From positions 2,334,001-2,398,000 of the forward strand of contig NZ_AP023213.1 in the NCBI RefSeq assembly GCF_014218275.1: DNA of 64,000 bases, written 5' to 3'. The stretch's first letter is position 1. Each line of letters starts with the position of its first letter. Positions 8,771-18,833 of the stretch are shown here, in pieces. Source of the stretch: Citrifermentans bremense (GTDB lineage Bacteria > Desulfobacterota > Desulfuromonadia > Geobacterales > Geobacteraceae). The translations under genes and the position numbers were made by a program. The notes under the pieces are model-generated. The model was given only the letters and a program-made list of their open reading frames with translations, made no database searches and was not told where the DNA came from.

Positions 8771-9967
8771 ATGAAGCGTCTACTGGGGAAGATCGACGAG
8801 GGGCTGCTCACTTCCGAGCAGCGTCCGATGCTCCGCTTCCTGATCATACTGACTGCGGCTTCGACGATCGGACTGCAGGGGTACACCATTTTGTTCAACA
8901 ACTTCGCGGCCGAGATGGTGCATCTGAACGGAAGCCAGGTCGGCATCACGCAGTCGGTGCGGGAGATTCCGGGCCTGCTGACCCTGCTGGTGGTCTTCGT
9001 GCTCCTCTTCATGCGCGAACACAAGCTGGCCGCACTATCGGTGCTGCTCTTGGGGCTGGGAACGGGTATCACGGCGCTCATCCCCTCCTACGGCTGGGTG
9101 ATCTTCACCACGGTGGTGATGAGCTTCGGTTTCCACTACTACGAGACCACCAACCAGTCGCTCACCCTGCAGTACTTTTCCACCGCAGTCTCGCCCATAG
9201 TCTTCGGCCGCCTTCGGGCGCTGGCCGCCATCTCCAGCGTGGTGGCGGGGATCATGGTTTACTGCCTGAGCTCGGTGGTGCAGTACCGGGGGATGTACCT
9301 CGCCATCGGGGCGGTGGTGTTCATAGCAGGCGCCTGGGGGCTTTGCCAGAACCCCACCCACGCGGGAATCGTGCCCCAGCGCAAGAAGATGATCCTTCGG
9401 CGCAGATATTCGCTCTTCTACATCCTGACCCTGCTCTCCGGAGCCAGGCGGCAGATATTCGTGGTCTTCTCGATCCTGCTGCTGGTCCAGGTGTTCCATT
9501 TCACGGTGCGCGAGATGACTATCCTCTTCATCGTGAACAACATCGTCGCCTATGTCCTCAATTCCCTGATTGGTAAGGCGATCAACCGTTTCGGCGAGCG
9601 CTTCATCTCCTCCTGCGAGTACGCCGGAGTCATCGTCATTTTCATGGTCTATGCCTTCAGCACCTCGAAATACCTGGTCATGTTCATGTACATCCTGGAC
9701 AACATCCTCTACAATTTCGAGGTTTCCATCAGGACCTACTTCCAGAAGGTGGCAGATCCCGCCGACATCTCCTCATCCATGTCGGTCGGGTTCACCATCA
9801 ATCACATAGCCGCCGTTTTCCTGCCCGCATTGGGCGGCTACTTCTGGATGTTGGATTACAGGATCCCGTTCATCGGCGGCACGGTACTGGGTGTGATTTC
9901 CCTGGTCGCGGCACGGTGGATGCGGGTGCCTGAGAAGGCGCCAGAGTTGGAAATGGCAGGTAGTTAG
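8771..9967 (+). CDS. Major facilitator superfamily transporter
   Basis: About 398 residues with roughly twelve hydrophobic helices, so an integral inner-membrane MFS permease. An ATG lies 12 bases upstream, but GGAG at 8761-8764 is placed correctly for the ATG at 8771. The substrate cannot be read from sequence; no drug-efflux motif A is obvious in the first loop. It is followed closely by a VOC-family protein and an FMN-binding protein on the same strand (gaps of 66 and 34 bases), so the three may share a function. Confidence 0.75.
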   Translation: MKRLLGKIDEGLLTSEQRPMLRFLIILTAASTIGLQGYTILFNNFAAEMVHLNGSQVGITQSVREIPGLLTLLVVFVLLFMREHKLAALSVLLLGLGTGITALIPSYGWVIFTTVVMSFGFHYYETTNQSLTLQYFSTAVSPIVFGRLRALAAISSVVAGIMVYCLSSVVQYRGMYLAIGAVVFIAGAWGLCQNPTHAGIVPQRKKMILRRRYSLFYILTLLSGARRQIFVVFSILLLVQVFHFTVREMTILFIVNNIVAYVLNSLIGKAINRFGERFISSCEYAGVIVIFMVYAFSTSKYLVMFMYILDNILYNFEVSIRTYFQKVADPADISSSMSVGFTINHIAAVFLPALGGYFWMLDYRIPFIGGTVLGVISLVAARWMRVPEKAPELEMAGS

Positions 9968-10033
9968 CAGCAAGATCGCAGCAAGGTATGACGGTAAATA
10001 CATACAACGATATGGCAGTAAGGAGGTGTGTAG

Positions 10034-10414
10034 ATGTTTAAGAGAATTGATCATGTTGAGATCATTCCGCGCGACTTCGAGCGGTCCATCAGATTTTACA
10101 CCGATATCCTGGGCTTCGCCATGAAACAGCGCATGGCTGTGTCTGCTCCTCCGCTGGAAGAGATAGCATATCTGGCGCTGGGTGACACTGTGCTGGAATT
10201 GATGAGAGTGAAGGACCCCACTCTTTCGGCAGCGGAGCCTTGGAGCACGGGGTACCGGATGATGGCGCTGGAGGTAGACGACATGGACCGGGCGCTGGAA
10301 TACCTGGCCCAAAAAGGAATCGAGCCGACCTGGGGTCCGGTCTCCCTCGGTCCCTCGAAGCGGGCGGAGATCCACGACCCGGACGGGCTCCCGATCGAAC
10401 TCAGACAATGGTGA
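10034..10414 (+). CDS. VOC-family (glyoxalase/bleomycin-resistance fold) protein
   Basis: A 126-residue protein that opens with the VOC signature FKRIDHVEIIPRDFERSIRFY and ends with the second half signature IHDPDGLPIELRQW. Possible metal ligands are His7, Glu54 in VLEL, and Glu in the last motif, as in glyoxalase I and related lyases and dioxygenases. AGGAGGTG lies upstream of the ATG. The family is broad (methylglyoxal isomerisation, epimerisation, ring cleavage, antibiotic sequestration) and no specific activity can be named. It sits between an MFS permease and an FMN-binding protein. Confidence 0.8.
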   Translation: MFKRIDHVEIIPRDFERSIRFYTDILGFAMKQRMAVSAPPLEEIAYLALGDTVLELMRVKDPTLSAAEPWSTGYRMMALEVDDMDRALEYLAQKGIEPTWGPVSLGPSKRAEIHDPDGLPIELRQW

Positions 10415-10448
10415 CAGCAGCGACAACGACAAACAGGAGGTAACGCAG

Positions 10449-10820
10449 ATGATCCCTGAAAAGATGAAAGAAGTGATGAAACATGAAGGGGTGGTCGCCA
10501 TTGTGACCCAAGGCGAAGACGGGCCCCACCTGGTCAATACCTGGAACAGCTACCTGGCGCTGGACGCCGACGAAAGGCTGCTCATTCCCGCGGGGTACAT
10601 GCACGTGACCGAGAAGAACGTGACCCGCAACCCGAAGGTCCTTTTGACCCTGGGGAGCCGCGAGGTGCAGGGGACGCACGGCCCCGGAACCGGGTTCCTG
10701 GTCGAGGGAAATGCCCGTTTCATAACCGACGGCCCGGTTGTCGAGGCCACCAAGAGCACCTTCCCCTGGGCCAGGGGAGTGCTGGAGATAACCATTACCA
10801 ACGTGACGCAGACGCTGTAA
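10449..10820 (+). CDS. FMN-binding split-barrel protein
   Basis: A 123-residue protein of the pyridoxamine-phosphate-oxidase-like split barrel. It resembles the small FMN-binding protein of Desulfovibrio vulgaris: EGVVAIVTQGEDGPHLVNTW, then TLGSREVQGTHGPGTGF and a C-terminal EITITNVTQTL. That protein is a homodimer with one FMN per subunit and is thought to act in electron transfer in anaerobes. AGGAGG precedes the ATG. It is the third gene of the MFS-VOC group and is followed at 11014 by a strong hairpin. A role in redox defence or flavin electron transfer is inferred. Confidence 0.85.
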   Translation: MIPEKMKEVMKHEGVVAIVTQGEDGPHLVNTWNSYLALDADERLLIPAGYMHVTEKNVTRNPKVLLTLGSREVQGTHGPGTGFLVEGNARFITDGPVVEATKSTFPWARGVLEITITNVTQTL

Positions 10821-10858
10821 CGACTACAGCTGAAGCGTCCCGTAGCCGAAAGCGGCGC

Positions 10859-10983
10859 CCCCTACCTGTCCCTCCCCCTCCTGGGGAGGGTACGAACAAA
10901 AAGGCTGCTTCCCAGGAGGAGGGGTAATGGACACGCGAAAAGGCCCCCTCCCCTGGAGGGGGAGGGTCGGGGTGGGGGAAAAC
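10859..10983. repeat. GC-rich intergenic repeat, second family
   Basis: Two facing copies of a C-rich/G-rich motif (CCCTCCCCCTCCTGGGGAGG and CCCTCCCCTGGAGGGGGAGG) end in GGTCGGGGTGGGGG. A shorter relative occurs at 39044-39082. It does not code and lies just after the FMN-binding protein gene. Confidence 0.6.
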
Positions 10984-11013
10984 GCCCCACTAGAGCAGAT
11001 TGGAGCCAGACTC

Positions 11014-11057
11014 AAAAAAAGCACCTGAGACCAAGGGGGTCTACAGGTGCTTTTTTT
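11014..11057. terminator. Bidirectional rho-independent terminator
   Basis: GCACCTGAGACC pairs with GGGTCTACAGGTGC across a short loop, with one bulged base. Seven A flank it on the left and seven T on the right, so it can stop transcription from the FMN-binding protein gene and from the cytochrome gene. Confidence 0.88.
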
Positions 11058-11104
11058 GTGATCTTGTTCCTAATCGGAGTGCCCGTAGCCTATCGAGCTG
11101 AAAA

Positions 11105-11152
11105 TCAAATCCCCCTAAATCCCCCTAAATCCCCCTTCGCAAAGAGGGACTT
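11105..11152 (+). repeat. C-rich intergenic repeat, short degenerate form
   Basis: Three tandem copies of AAATCCCCCT precede TTCGCAAAGAGGGAC. It is a variant of the repeat at 3305-3368 with a multiplied left end and a weaker right arm. Confidence 0.65.
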
Positions 11153-11176
11153 TTCGGGCGTTGCCCTGGTTCCTGC

Positions 11177-11509
11177 CTACTTGAAGGTAGCCATGATGTA
11201 TTTCGCTATGGCGTTGGCCTCTGCATCGGGCACAGCCTTGGCGTCGAACTTGGTCATGCCGGGGCCGGGGTTGCGCATCTTGGCGACGATGTCCTTCTCG
11301 CTCTTGACGCCATGGGCCTCCAGAGACTTCTTGCTGAGCGTCTTGTCCGGCCTGATGATGTTGCCCCCCTTCGGATGGCAGGCGACGCAATGCTGGTCGA
11401 ATTTCGCCTTGGCATCGATCTTCTCGGCTTTCTTCGCCGCACAGAATCCAGGAGCGGCCATCAAGGCCAGGGACAATACAGATACAGAGACAACAACCAA
11501 CTTCTTCAT
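11177..11509 (-). CDS. Monohaem class I cytochrome c
   Basis: A 110-residue exported protein with a signal peptide (about residues 1-23, cleavage near GFCA/AKK). The single haem-binding motif CVACH is at 41-45, and the likely Met ligand is Met85 in NPGPGMTKF, as in the cytochrome c6/c553 group. The helix DAEANAIAKYIMATFK closes the fold. GGAGGAATCAT precedes the ATG. Such proteins shuttle electrons in the periplasm, and Geobacter relatives carry many. It is monocistronic: a terminator lies downstream and paaK upstream has its own frame end. Its redox partners are unknown. Confidence 0.92.
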   Translation of the reverse strand: MKKLVVVSVSVLSLALMAAPGFCAAKKAEKIDAKAKFDQHCVACHPKGGNIIRPDKTLSKKSLEAHGVKSEKDIVAKMRNPGPGMTKFDAKAVPDAEANAIAKYIMATFK

Positions 11510-11600
11510 ATGATTCCTCCTTGGCAGGGGCTATGCCCTTTGAGTGTTCATCCTCTCCTGATTGAGCCAGTCTGTCAGGCAAGGTGGAACCAATGCTAGT

Positions 11601-12902
11601 CTAGATTTTTCTGTTGTCAATGACCCTGGAGGCTTTGCCTTCGGCCCTCGGGATGCTGTTCGGCTCGACCAGTTTCACTACGGCGCCTACCCCGAGCACC
11701 GAGTCAATGCGGCGTTCGACGTTGTCGAGGAAAGCCTTCTGAAGCTTCATCTCGTCGAAGAAGATGTTCTCGGTAACCTCGATCCTGATCTCCAGGGTAT
11801 CCAGAGCCCCCTTGCGGTCGACCACAAGCTGGTAGTGCGGCTGGCATCCTTCGACGGCGAAAAGGACGTCCTCGATCTGCGAGGGATAGACGTTCACCCC
11901 CTTGATGATCAGCATGTCGTCGGAGCGCCCCATGGTCTTCTTCATGCGCACCGTGGTCCTGCCGCAGTCGCATTTCGTGTAGTCGAGCGAGGTGATGTCG
12001 CGGGTGCGGTAGCGCACCATCGGGAACGCTTCCTTGGTGAGCGAGGTGAGCACCAGTTCGCCGACGCTACCCGGCGGCAGCGTCTCGCCCGTTTCCGGGT
12101 CGATGATCTCGGCGAGGAAAGCGTCCTCGGAGATGTGCATGCCGCACTTGCACTCGCATTCGCCGGCGACACCCGGTCCGATAACCTCGGAGAGCCCGTA
12201 GTTGTCGGTGGCGGAGATGCCGAGCCTCGACTCGATCTCGCGCCGCATCGCCTCGGACCAGGGCTCGCCGCCGAAAAGCCCCACCTTGAGGCAGAGGCTC
12301 TTCGGGTCGATACCCATCTTCTCCATGCGCTCGGCTATGGTGACCGCGTAGCTCGGCGTCGAGACGAGAGCGGTAGTGCGGTAATCCTGCATGATCATGA
12401 TCTGCTTCTCGGTGTTACCGGCACCCATCGGGATGACGGAGGCGCCGATCATCTCGGAGCCGTAATGCAGGCCGAAGGCGCCGGTGAAGAGACCGTAGCC
12501 GAAGGCTATCTGCACCACGTCGTCGTGGTTCACGCCAGCGGCGGTCATGAAGCGCGCCACGAGGTTTGACCAGACCTTCACGTCCTGCTTGGTGTAGCCG
12601 ACGACCGTGGGCTTGCCGGTGGTGCCGCTGGAGGAGTGAATGCGCACCACCTCCCTAAGCGGCACCGCGAACATGCCGTAGGGGTAGTTGAGGCGCAGGT
12701 CCTCCTTGGTGGTGAAGGGAAGTTTCGAGAGGTCGGCGAGGGATCTGACATCCTCGGGGACTATTCCCAGTTCCTTGAACTTGTTCCGGTAGCAGGTGAC
12801 GTTCTTGTACACGCGGTTGAGGGTCGCCTGGAGGCGCTCCAACTGGAGCTGCTCCATCTCCTCGCGCGGCATGCATTCGTAATCCGGATCCCAAATTGAC
12901 AT
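11601..12902 (-). CDS. paaK: Phenylacetate-CoA ligase family protein (first copy)
   Basis: A 433-residue AMP-forming ligase that activates phenylacetate or a related aryl acid to its CoA thioester. The P-loop-like [14 protein letters not shown] is near residue 90, the middle motif [12 protein letters not shown] near 225, YRTRDI near 300, and the C-terminal hinge [20 protein letters not shown] near 325. AGGGG precedes the ATG. It closes the livKHMGF operon, separated from livF by 219 bases that contain an inverted repeat. A second copy is at 19601-20905. The two share most motifs but differ in details, so they may act on different acids, such as phenylacetate and indoleacetate or hydroxyphenylacetate. 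Confidence 0.9.
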   Translation of the reverse strand: MSIWDPDYECMPREEMEQLQLERLQATLNRVYKNVTCYRNKFKELGIVPEDVRSLADLSKLPFTTKEDLRLNYPYGMFAVPLREVVRIHSSSGTTGKPTVVGYTKQDVKVWSNLVARFMTAAGVNHDDVVQIAFGYGLFTGAFGLHYGSEMIGASVIPMGAGNTEKQIMIMQDYRTTALVSTPSYAVTIAERMEKMGIDPKSLCLKVGLFGGEPWSEAMRREIESRLGISATDNYGLSEVIGPGVAGECECKCGMHISEDAFLAEIIDPETGETLPPGSVGELVLTSLTKEAFPMVRYRTRDITSLDYTKCDCGRTTVRMKKTMGRSDDMLIIKGVNVYPSQIEDVLFAVEGCQPHYQLVVDRKGALDTLEIRIEVTENIFFDEMKLQKAFLDNVERRIDSVLGVGAVVKLVEPNSIPRAEGKASRVIDNRKI

Positions 12903-13121
12903 AAAAACCCCTGTAAAACCAATTGACGTCTAAAACTCAATTGATAATTGACAATTGACAGTTGACAATTAAAAACCGAGTGAATGAACTGACATGTCGA
13001 TTTGATAATAGACAGTGCGGTGTAGCATCAGCAGACAATAATAGCTAGCAAACAGTAGCTGGTGAACAAGTAAAAGCTGGTTTGCGTTGTCAATTGTCAA
13101 TCGTCAATTGACAATTGAAGT
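12903..13121. repeat. AT-rich inverted repeat between livF and paaK
   Basis: The left arm (about 12937-12970) and right arm (about 13086-13120) are both built of overlapping TCAATTGACAATTG units and are inverted relative to each other, with about 115 bases between. No gene is visible. Its base composition differs sharply from the GC-rich genes on both sides. Confidence 0.75.
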
Positions 13122-13865
13122 TCACCGTTCCCAAATTTCCTTCTTGTCGCGACCCAGGTAGGCGCGCTGCACATCCTTGTTTTCCAGAAGTTCGCTGGCC
13201 TTCCCTGAGAGGATCACCTTGCCGGTCTCCAGCACGTAGCCGCGGTCGGCTACCTTGAGGGCGGCGCGGGCGTTCTGCTCCACCAGCAGGATGGAGGTCC
13301 CCTCTTCTTCCCTCAACGTCTGGATCACCCTGAAGATGTCCTGCACCACCAGCGGCGCGAGCCCCATGGAGGGCTCGTCCAGAAGGAGCAGCTTCGGGCG
13401 CGCCATTAGCGCCCGGCCTATGGCGAGCATCTGCTGCTCCCCGCCGGAAAGGGTGCCCGCCGCCTGCCGCCTGCGCTCCTTGAGGCGCGGGAACATCAGG
13501 AACATGCGCTCCAGGTCCTCGGCGATCTCCTGGCGCTGCCCCCCCATCCGGTAGCGGAGGTAGGCGCCCAACTCCAGGTTCTCCTCTACGGTGAGCGGGT
13601 TAAAGACCTGCCGCCCCTCGGGCACCTGCGAAAGCCCCAGCGACACCACGCGGTCGGCTGCAAGCCCGGCTATGTTCTTTCCTTCCAGCATCATCTCGCC
13701 GCTCGCCGTCGGGATGATGGCGGATAGGGTGTTGAGAAGCGTGGTCTTGCCGGCACCGTTGGCGCCGATGAGGGTGACGATCTCGCCGCGGTTTAAGTGC
13801 AGCGACACGTTCTTAAGCGCGTGGACCTTCCCGTAGTAGGCGTTTATGTTCTTGATCTTGAGCAT
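13122..13865 (-). CDS. livF: Branched-chain-type ABC importer ATPase LivF
   Basis: One of two cytoplasmic ATPases that power a branched-chain amino acid type importer. Walker A GANGAGKT is at 34-41, the signature LSGGEQQ at 139-145, and Walker B LLLLDEP at 159-165, with the LivF-type segment SQVPEGRQVFNPLTVEENL between. Its 247 residues are normal for the family. It starts one base after the livG stop, so the genes are translationally linked. Given the aromatic-acid genes around it, the cargo may be an aromatic amino acid or aryl acid rather than leucine. Confidence 0.93.
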   Translation of the reverse strand: MLKIKNINAYYGKVHALKNVSLHLNRGEIVTLIGANGAGKTTLLNTLSAIIPTASGEMMLEGKNIAGLAADRVVSLGLSQVPEGRQVFNPLTVEENLELGAYLRYRMGGQRQEIAEDLERMFLMFPRLKERRRQAAGTLSGGEQQMLAIGRALMARPKLLLLDEPSMGLAPLVVQDIFRVIQTLREEEGTSILLVEQNARAALKVADRGYVLETGKVILSGKASELLENKDVQRAYLGRDKKEIWER

Positions 13866-13866
13866 G

Positions 13867-14611
<745 letters not shown>

Positions 14612-14619
<8 letters not shown>

Positions 14620-15574
14620 TCGCCCCCTCCTTCGCCTTCTTCGGGGTGAGGCGCCTGAAAAGAGCGGGCACGCCCTTGACCAACCCGCCCGGCATGTAGA
14701 TGGTCATGACGATGAGCAGGGAGCCGTAGACGATGATGTCGTAATCCTGGAAGGTCCGAAGTATCTCGGGCAGCATGGTCAGAAGCAGCGCGCCCAGGAT
14801 GGATCCGTAGACGCTCCCCAGCCCGCCTATGACGATCATGGTCAAAAGCTCCACCGAGGTATGGTAACTGAACGAGGTGGGCGAGATGAAGGTCATCACG
14901 TGGCAGTAGAGGCTCCCGGCGATGGCGGAGATGAAGGCGGAAAGGGTGAAAACCTGCACCTTCATCAGCCTCGCGTTCACACCCATCACCCGCGCTGCCA
15001 CCTCCGAATCGTGGATGGCGCGCAACCCGCGGCCGAAACGGGAGTTCACCAGGTTCAGCGCAAGCAGGATCATGACCAGCGCGAAGCCCCAGACCAGGTA
15101 GTAGTTCTTCAGGTCCGTGTCGAAGGTAAAGGAGCCGATGGCGAGGTTCGGGATGCCGGAAAGGCCGGAGGGGCCGCCGGTGAGATCCACGGTCTCGTTG
15201 AAGGCGATATTGGCGATGACGCCGACGCCGAGGGTGGCCATGGCGAGGTAGTGCCCCTTGAGGCGCAATACCGGGAAACCGATGGCGAAGGCAAAGGCAG
15301 CGACCGCGAGCGCAACGGCGACCATGGCGAGCCAGGGGTTGAAAGCGTAGGTCGAGGTGAGCACCCCGGAGCCGTAGGCCCCAAGGCCGAAGAAAGCCGC
15401 CTGCCCGAGCGAGATCTGCCCGGCGAAGCCAAGGAGCAGGTTGAGCCCCAGCGCGAGCATGCTGTTGACCCCGACGAAGACGAGGACGTTGGTCAGGTAG
15501 CTTCCGGAAAGCGGCAATGGGGCGAGGAGCACCACCAGGCAGAAAATGAAAAATTTGATTTTGTCCGATTTCAA
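14612..15574 (-). CDS. livM: Branched-chain-type ABC importer permease LivM
   Basis: A 320-residue membrane permease with about eight to ten helices and the LivM hallmark GQISLGQAAFFGLGAYG near residue 50. The EAA-like loop contacting the ATPases is in the RSRFGRGLRAIHDSEVAARVMG region. The first codon appears to be TTG (complement of 15572-15574), with AAGG about 11 bases upstream; no ATG fits near it. A TTG start would lower its translation relative to livH. It forms the membrane channel with LivH. Confidence 0.9.
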
Positions 15575-15613
15575 AATGGAACCTTATCTAGCAGGAGATC
15601 AAAAAAACTGCTG

Positions 15614-16498
15614 TTACACCCTCTCGGTTTCGCCCTTCTTGAAAAGCCCCTGGGGACGGATGAAAAGGATCAGGAGCAGGATGAAAAAGGCAATGGCGTC
15701 CTTGTACCCCGAGGATATGAGCCCGGCGCCAAGGGACTCCAGGGTCCCCAGGATCAGGCCGCCGAGGACGGTTCCAAGGCCGCTCCCCATCCCCCCCATG
15801 ATCGCGGCGCAAAACCCCTTCAGCCCCAGCATGACCCCCACGTCGTAAGCGGTCATGGTGAGCGGCGCGATGATGACCCCTGCCAGCGAGCCCACGGCGG
15901 CGCTGATGACGAAGGAGAAAAGGACCATCCTGCCGACGCTGACGCCGACCAGGTTCGCGGCGCGCGGGTTGAAGGAGCAGGCGCGCATCGCCTTGCCGCT
16001 GATGGTGTGGTGGAAGAAAAGCCTGCACCCGACGATGACCAGGATGGTGACGCCGAAGATCCAGAGATGCTGCGGCAGTAGCGTCGCCCCCGCGATGCTG
16101 ATGGGGTCGTTACCCGAAAAGGCGGGTAGCGCCTGGGTGTCCTTGCCCCATAACAGCATCACCACGCCACGGATCAGGATGCTGGCGCCGATGGTGATGA
16201 TGATCAGGGCAAGCGGGGTGGCGTTTTTGAGCGGCCTGATGGCAAGCCGCTCAAAAAGAAGCCCAATGACTGTGGTACCCGCCACGGCGGCGCAGATCGC
16301 CGCCAGAAGCGGGAGTTGCAGCGCGTTGATGCAGAAGATGGTAAGCACTCCGCCCAGCATGACGAACTCACCCTGGGCGAAGTTGATGATACCGGTCGAG
16401 TTGAATATGATCGCGAAGCTGAGGCCAATCAGGGCGTAGATGGCGCCGGTGGCAAGCCCGGATATGACGAATTGTGTGACCTGATTTAGAAGCTCCAT
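15614..16498 (-). CDS. livH: Branched-chain-type ABC importer permease LivH
   Basis: A 294-residue permease with about eight helices. The family motif IINFAQGEFVMLGG lies near residue 37, and the ATPase-contact loop KAMRACSFNPRAANLVGV near 175. It begins nine bases after the stop of the nearest substrate-binding protein gene. With LivM it makes the transmembrane path. Confidence 0.93.
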   Translation of the reverse strand: MELLNQVTQFVISGLATGAIYALIGLSFAIIFNSTGIINFAQGEFVMLGGVLTIFCINALQLPLLAAICAAVAGTTVIGLLFERLAIRPLKNATPLALIIITIGASILIRGVVMLLWGKDTQALPAFSGNDPISIAGATLLPQHLWIFGVTILVIVGCRLFFHHTISGKAMRACSFNPRAANLVGVSVGRMVLFSFVISAAVGSLAGVIIAPLTMTAYDVGVMLGLKGFCAAIMGGMGSGLGTVLGGLILGTLESLGAGLISSGYKDAIAFFILLLILFIRPQGLFKKGETERV

Positions 16499-16507
16499 GA
16501 ATCCTCT

Positions 16508-17647
16508 TTACTTGACCAGCACCCAGTCTTTTTTCCTGACTTCGACCAGCGTGAACGCGTCCTTGGTCAGGCCGGCGTGGTCCCTGGGCGAGAAGTTGAA
16601 AACGCCTCCGATGCCGGCGAAGTTGCGGGTTGCCTCCAGGGCGTTGCGGATGCCGGCGGGGGTGTCCCCTCCCCTCTCGATGGCGCCCTTAAGGAGCATT
16701 ACCGCGTCCCAGGCATGGCCGCCGAAGTGATCCCCCTCGGCCCTGTAGTGGTTCTGGTAGTCCTTGATGAAGGCAAGGAGCGACCCTTTCTGCCTGTCGC
16801 TCTTCGGGAGCAGGTCGGCGACGAGGACCTTGCCGGAGGGAAGCCTGATCCCCTCGGCCGCGTCCCCGGCGAGTTCGATGAACTTCTTGGAGGAAACGCC
16901 GTGGCTCATGTAGAGCGGGATCTTGAGGCCGAGCTGCTTCGCGTTTCTCGCCACCACGGCGGGCCCGGGGTTGGTGCCCCAGCAGATTACCGCCTGCGCC
17001 TGGGAGCCGCGGATCTTGGCGAGCTGCGCGGTCATGTCGGTGTCCTTGGGTCCGTAGGTGTCGTCGGAAATGATCTGGATGCCGTAGGCCTTCGCCTGGG
17101 CCTTCAGCTGCTCGCGCCCGGAGGAGCCGAAGCCGTCGGAGACGCTCAAGATGGCGACCTTTGTCTTCCTCTCCTTCCTCAGTTGCTCGTAGATGCGGGC
17201 GGCGGCGAGACCGTCGTTCTGTGCGGTCTTGAAGACCCACTTTTTCACCGGCTCGGTGATCTTGCTGCCGGCAGCGCAGGAGATGAGCGGTATCCCGGCT
17301 CTCTCGACCACCGGGACGATGGCCATGCTGTCGCCGGTGGTGCTGGGACCGATGATGGCCACGACCTTGTCGTTCTTGATCAGCTTGTTGACGAGCTGAA
17401 CGGCTTTGGTGGCGTCCCCGCTGGTGTCGTAGGTGATCAGCTCTATCTTGCGCCCTTTTACGCCGCCGGCCTTGTTGATCTCGTCGACCACCATCTGCGC
17501 GGTGTTGCGCTCAGGCTCCCCCAGGAAGGAGGCGGGGCCGGTCACGGCGAAAAGCCCACCGATCTTGATGGGAGGGGCGGCAAAGGCTACGGTGGAGAGA
17601 CAGAGCAAGGCAAATAATGCAAGAGCAGTGGTAATCAGTTTTCTCAC
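16508..17647 (-). CDS. Periplasmic substrate-binding protein of the Liv-type importer (second copy)
   Basis: A 379-residue periplasmic-binding protein with a signal peptide (to about residue 24, VAFA/APPIK) and the type I fold opening IKIGGLFAVTGPASFLGEPE. The hinge segment IIGPSTTGDSMAIVP is near 108. It starts with GTG after AAGGGGGG. It is a clear paralogue of the protein encoded just upstream at 17694-18833, with the same length and many identical segments. The pair probably gives the single permease two ligand specificities. The ligand is unknown; an aromatic acid or amino acid is inferred from context. Confidence 0.9.
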   Translation of the reverse strand: MRKLITTALALFALLCLSTVAFAAPPIKIGGLFAVTGPASFLGEPERNTAQMVVDEINKAGGVKGRKIELITYDTSGDATKAVQLVNKLIKNDKVVAIIGPSTTGDSMAIVPVVERAGIPLISCAAGSKITEPVKKWVFKTAQNDGLAAARIYEQLRKERKTKVAILSVSDGFGSSGREQLKAQAKAYGIQIISDDTYGPKDTDMTAQLAKIRGSQAQAVICWGTNPGPAVVARNAKQLGLKIPLYMSHGVSSKKFIELAGDAAEGIRLPSGKVLVADLLPKSDRQKGSLLAFIKDYQNHYRAEGDHFGGHAWDAVMLLKGAIERGGDTPAGIRNALEATRNFAGIGGVFNFSPRDHAGLTKDAFTLVEVRKKDWVLVK

Positions 17648-17693
17648 GGATATTTTCCCCCCTTGAAGGAGCGGCAGCGTTGCCGCGATTAAA

Positions 17694-18833
17694 TCAGCGT
17701 ACGATCACCCAGTCGCCTTTTTCGATGCGGACCATCTCGAAAGCGGAGAGGTCGAGACCGTTATGGTCTCTGGGGGTCATCTTGAAGATGCCGGACACCC
17801 CGACCAGGCTCCCCCCTTTCTCGATGCCGTCACGTATCTGCGCCGGGGTGACTGCCCCCTTTTTCACAGCCTGGGCGATCAACTGGAATCCGTCGTAGGC
17901 GTAGCCGCCGAAGGTGGATGCCTCGACGCCGTAGGCTTTCTTGTAGGAGTCGTTGTACTCCTTGAGGAGCTTTGCCTGCGGGTCGGTTTTCTTCAGCAGG
18001 TCGAAGACGGCGAGTTTTCCGGCCGGGAGCATGACCCCCTGTGCGGCCTGGGCGCTGGCGAGCTCGATGTACTTCTTGGAGGCGACGCCGTGGCTTTGAT
18101 AGAGCTGGGCCTTGATGCCCAACTGCTGCACGTTGCGGGTGATGATTGCGGGGCCGGGGTTGGTCCCCCAACAGATGATGGCGTCGGGTTTCGCCGCCTT
18201 GATCTTGGTGAGCTGCGCGGTCATGTCGGTGTCTTTAGGCCCGTACACCTCGTCGGCGACAATCTTGAAGCCGTGCTTCGCAGCCATCTGCTTCACCTGC
18301 TCGCGGCCGGAAGCGCCAAAGGAATCGGAGACGGTGAGAAGAGCGATGTTCTTTTGCTTGAGCTTGGCGGCCTGAACCAGGATCTTTTCAGCGGCTACGT
18401 GGTCGTTGGCCGGGGTCTTGAAGACCCATTTCTTCACCGGGTCGGTGATCTTGATCCCGGCTGCGCAGGAGATGAGCGGGATCCGCTCCTTCTCGGCGAT
18501 TGACATCACCGCCATGGTTTCCCCGGTGGTGCTGGGGCCGACGATGGCTGCGACCCTGTCGTTTTTGATCAGCTTGTTGGCGAGTTGAACCGCCTTGGTG
18601 ACGTCGCCGCCGGTGTCGTAGACCACCAGCTCGATCTTCGAGCCGTTGATGCCCCCTTTGGCGTTGGCCTCCTTGACCAGCAGTTCCAGCGTGTTTTTCT
18701 CCGGTTCACCGAGGAAAGCTGCGGGACCGGTCACGGCGAAAAGCCCGCCGATCTTGATCGGCGCCGCGGCGAGTGCGGCACTGGCGCTGCACAGAAGCAT
18801 CATAATGCTGAGTACCACCAGAATCTTTCTCAT
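17694..18833 (-). CDS. Periplasmic substrate-binding protein of the Liv-type importer (first copy)
   Basis: A 379-residue protein with a signal peptide (to about residue 23) and the same opening, IKIGGLFAVTGPAAFLGEPE, as its downstream paralogue. The ligand-contact segment IVGPSTTGETMAVMS is conserved between the two, while later regions diverge (for instance around residues 160-180 and 300-330). GAGGGGGGAAG precedes the ATG. It opens the transport half of the operon after a 325-base gap from the ACT protein gene. Its specificity cannot be named. Confidence 0.9.
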   Translation of the reverse strand: MRKILVVLSIMMLLCSASAALAAAPIKIGGLFAVTGPAAFLGEPEKNTLELLVKEANAKGGINGSKIELVVYDTGGDVTKAVQLANKLIKNDRVAAIVGPSTTGETMAVMSIAEKERIPLISCAAGIKITDPVKKWVFKTPANDHVAAEKILVQAAKLKQKNIALLTVSDSFGASGREQVKQMAAKHGFKIVADEVYGPKDTDMTAQLTKIKAAKPDAIICWGTNPGPAIITRNVQQLGIKAQLYQSHGVASKKYIELASAQAAQGVMLPAGKLAVFDLLKKTDPQAKLLKEYNDSYKKAYGVEASTFGGYAYDGFQLIAQAVKKGAVTPAQIRDGIEKGGSLVGVSGIFKMTPRDHNGLDLSAFEMVRIEKGDWVIVR

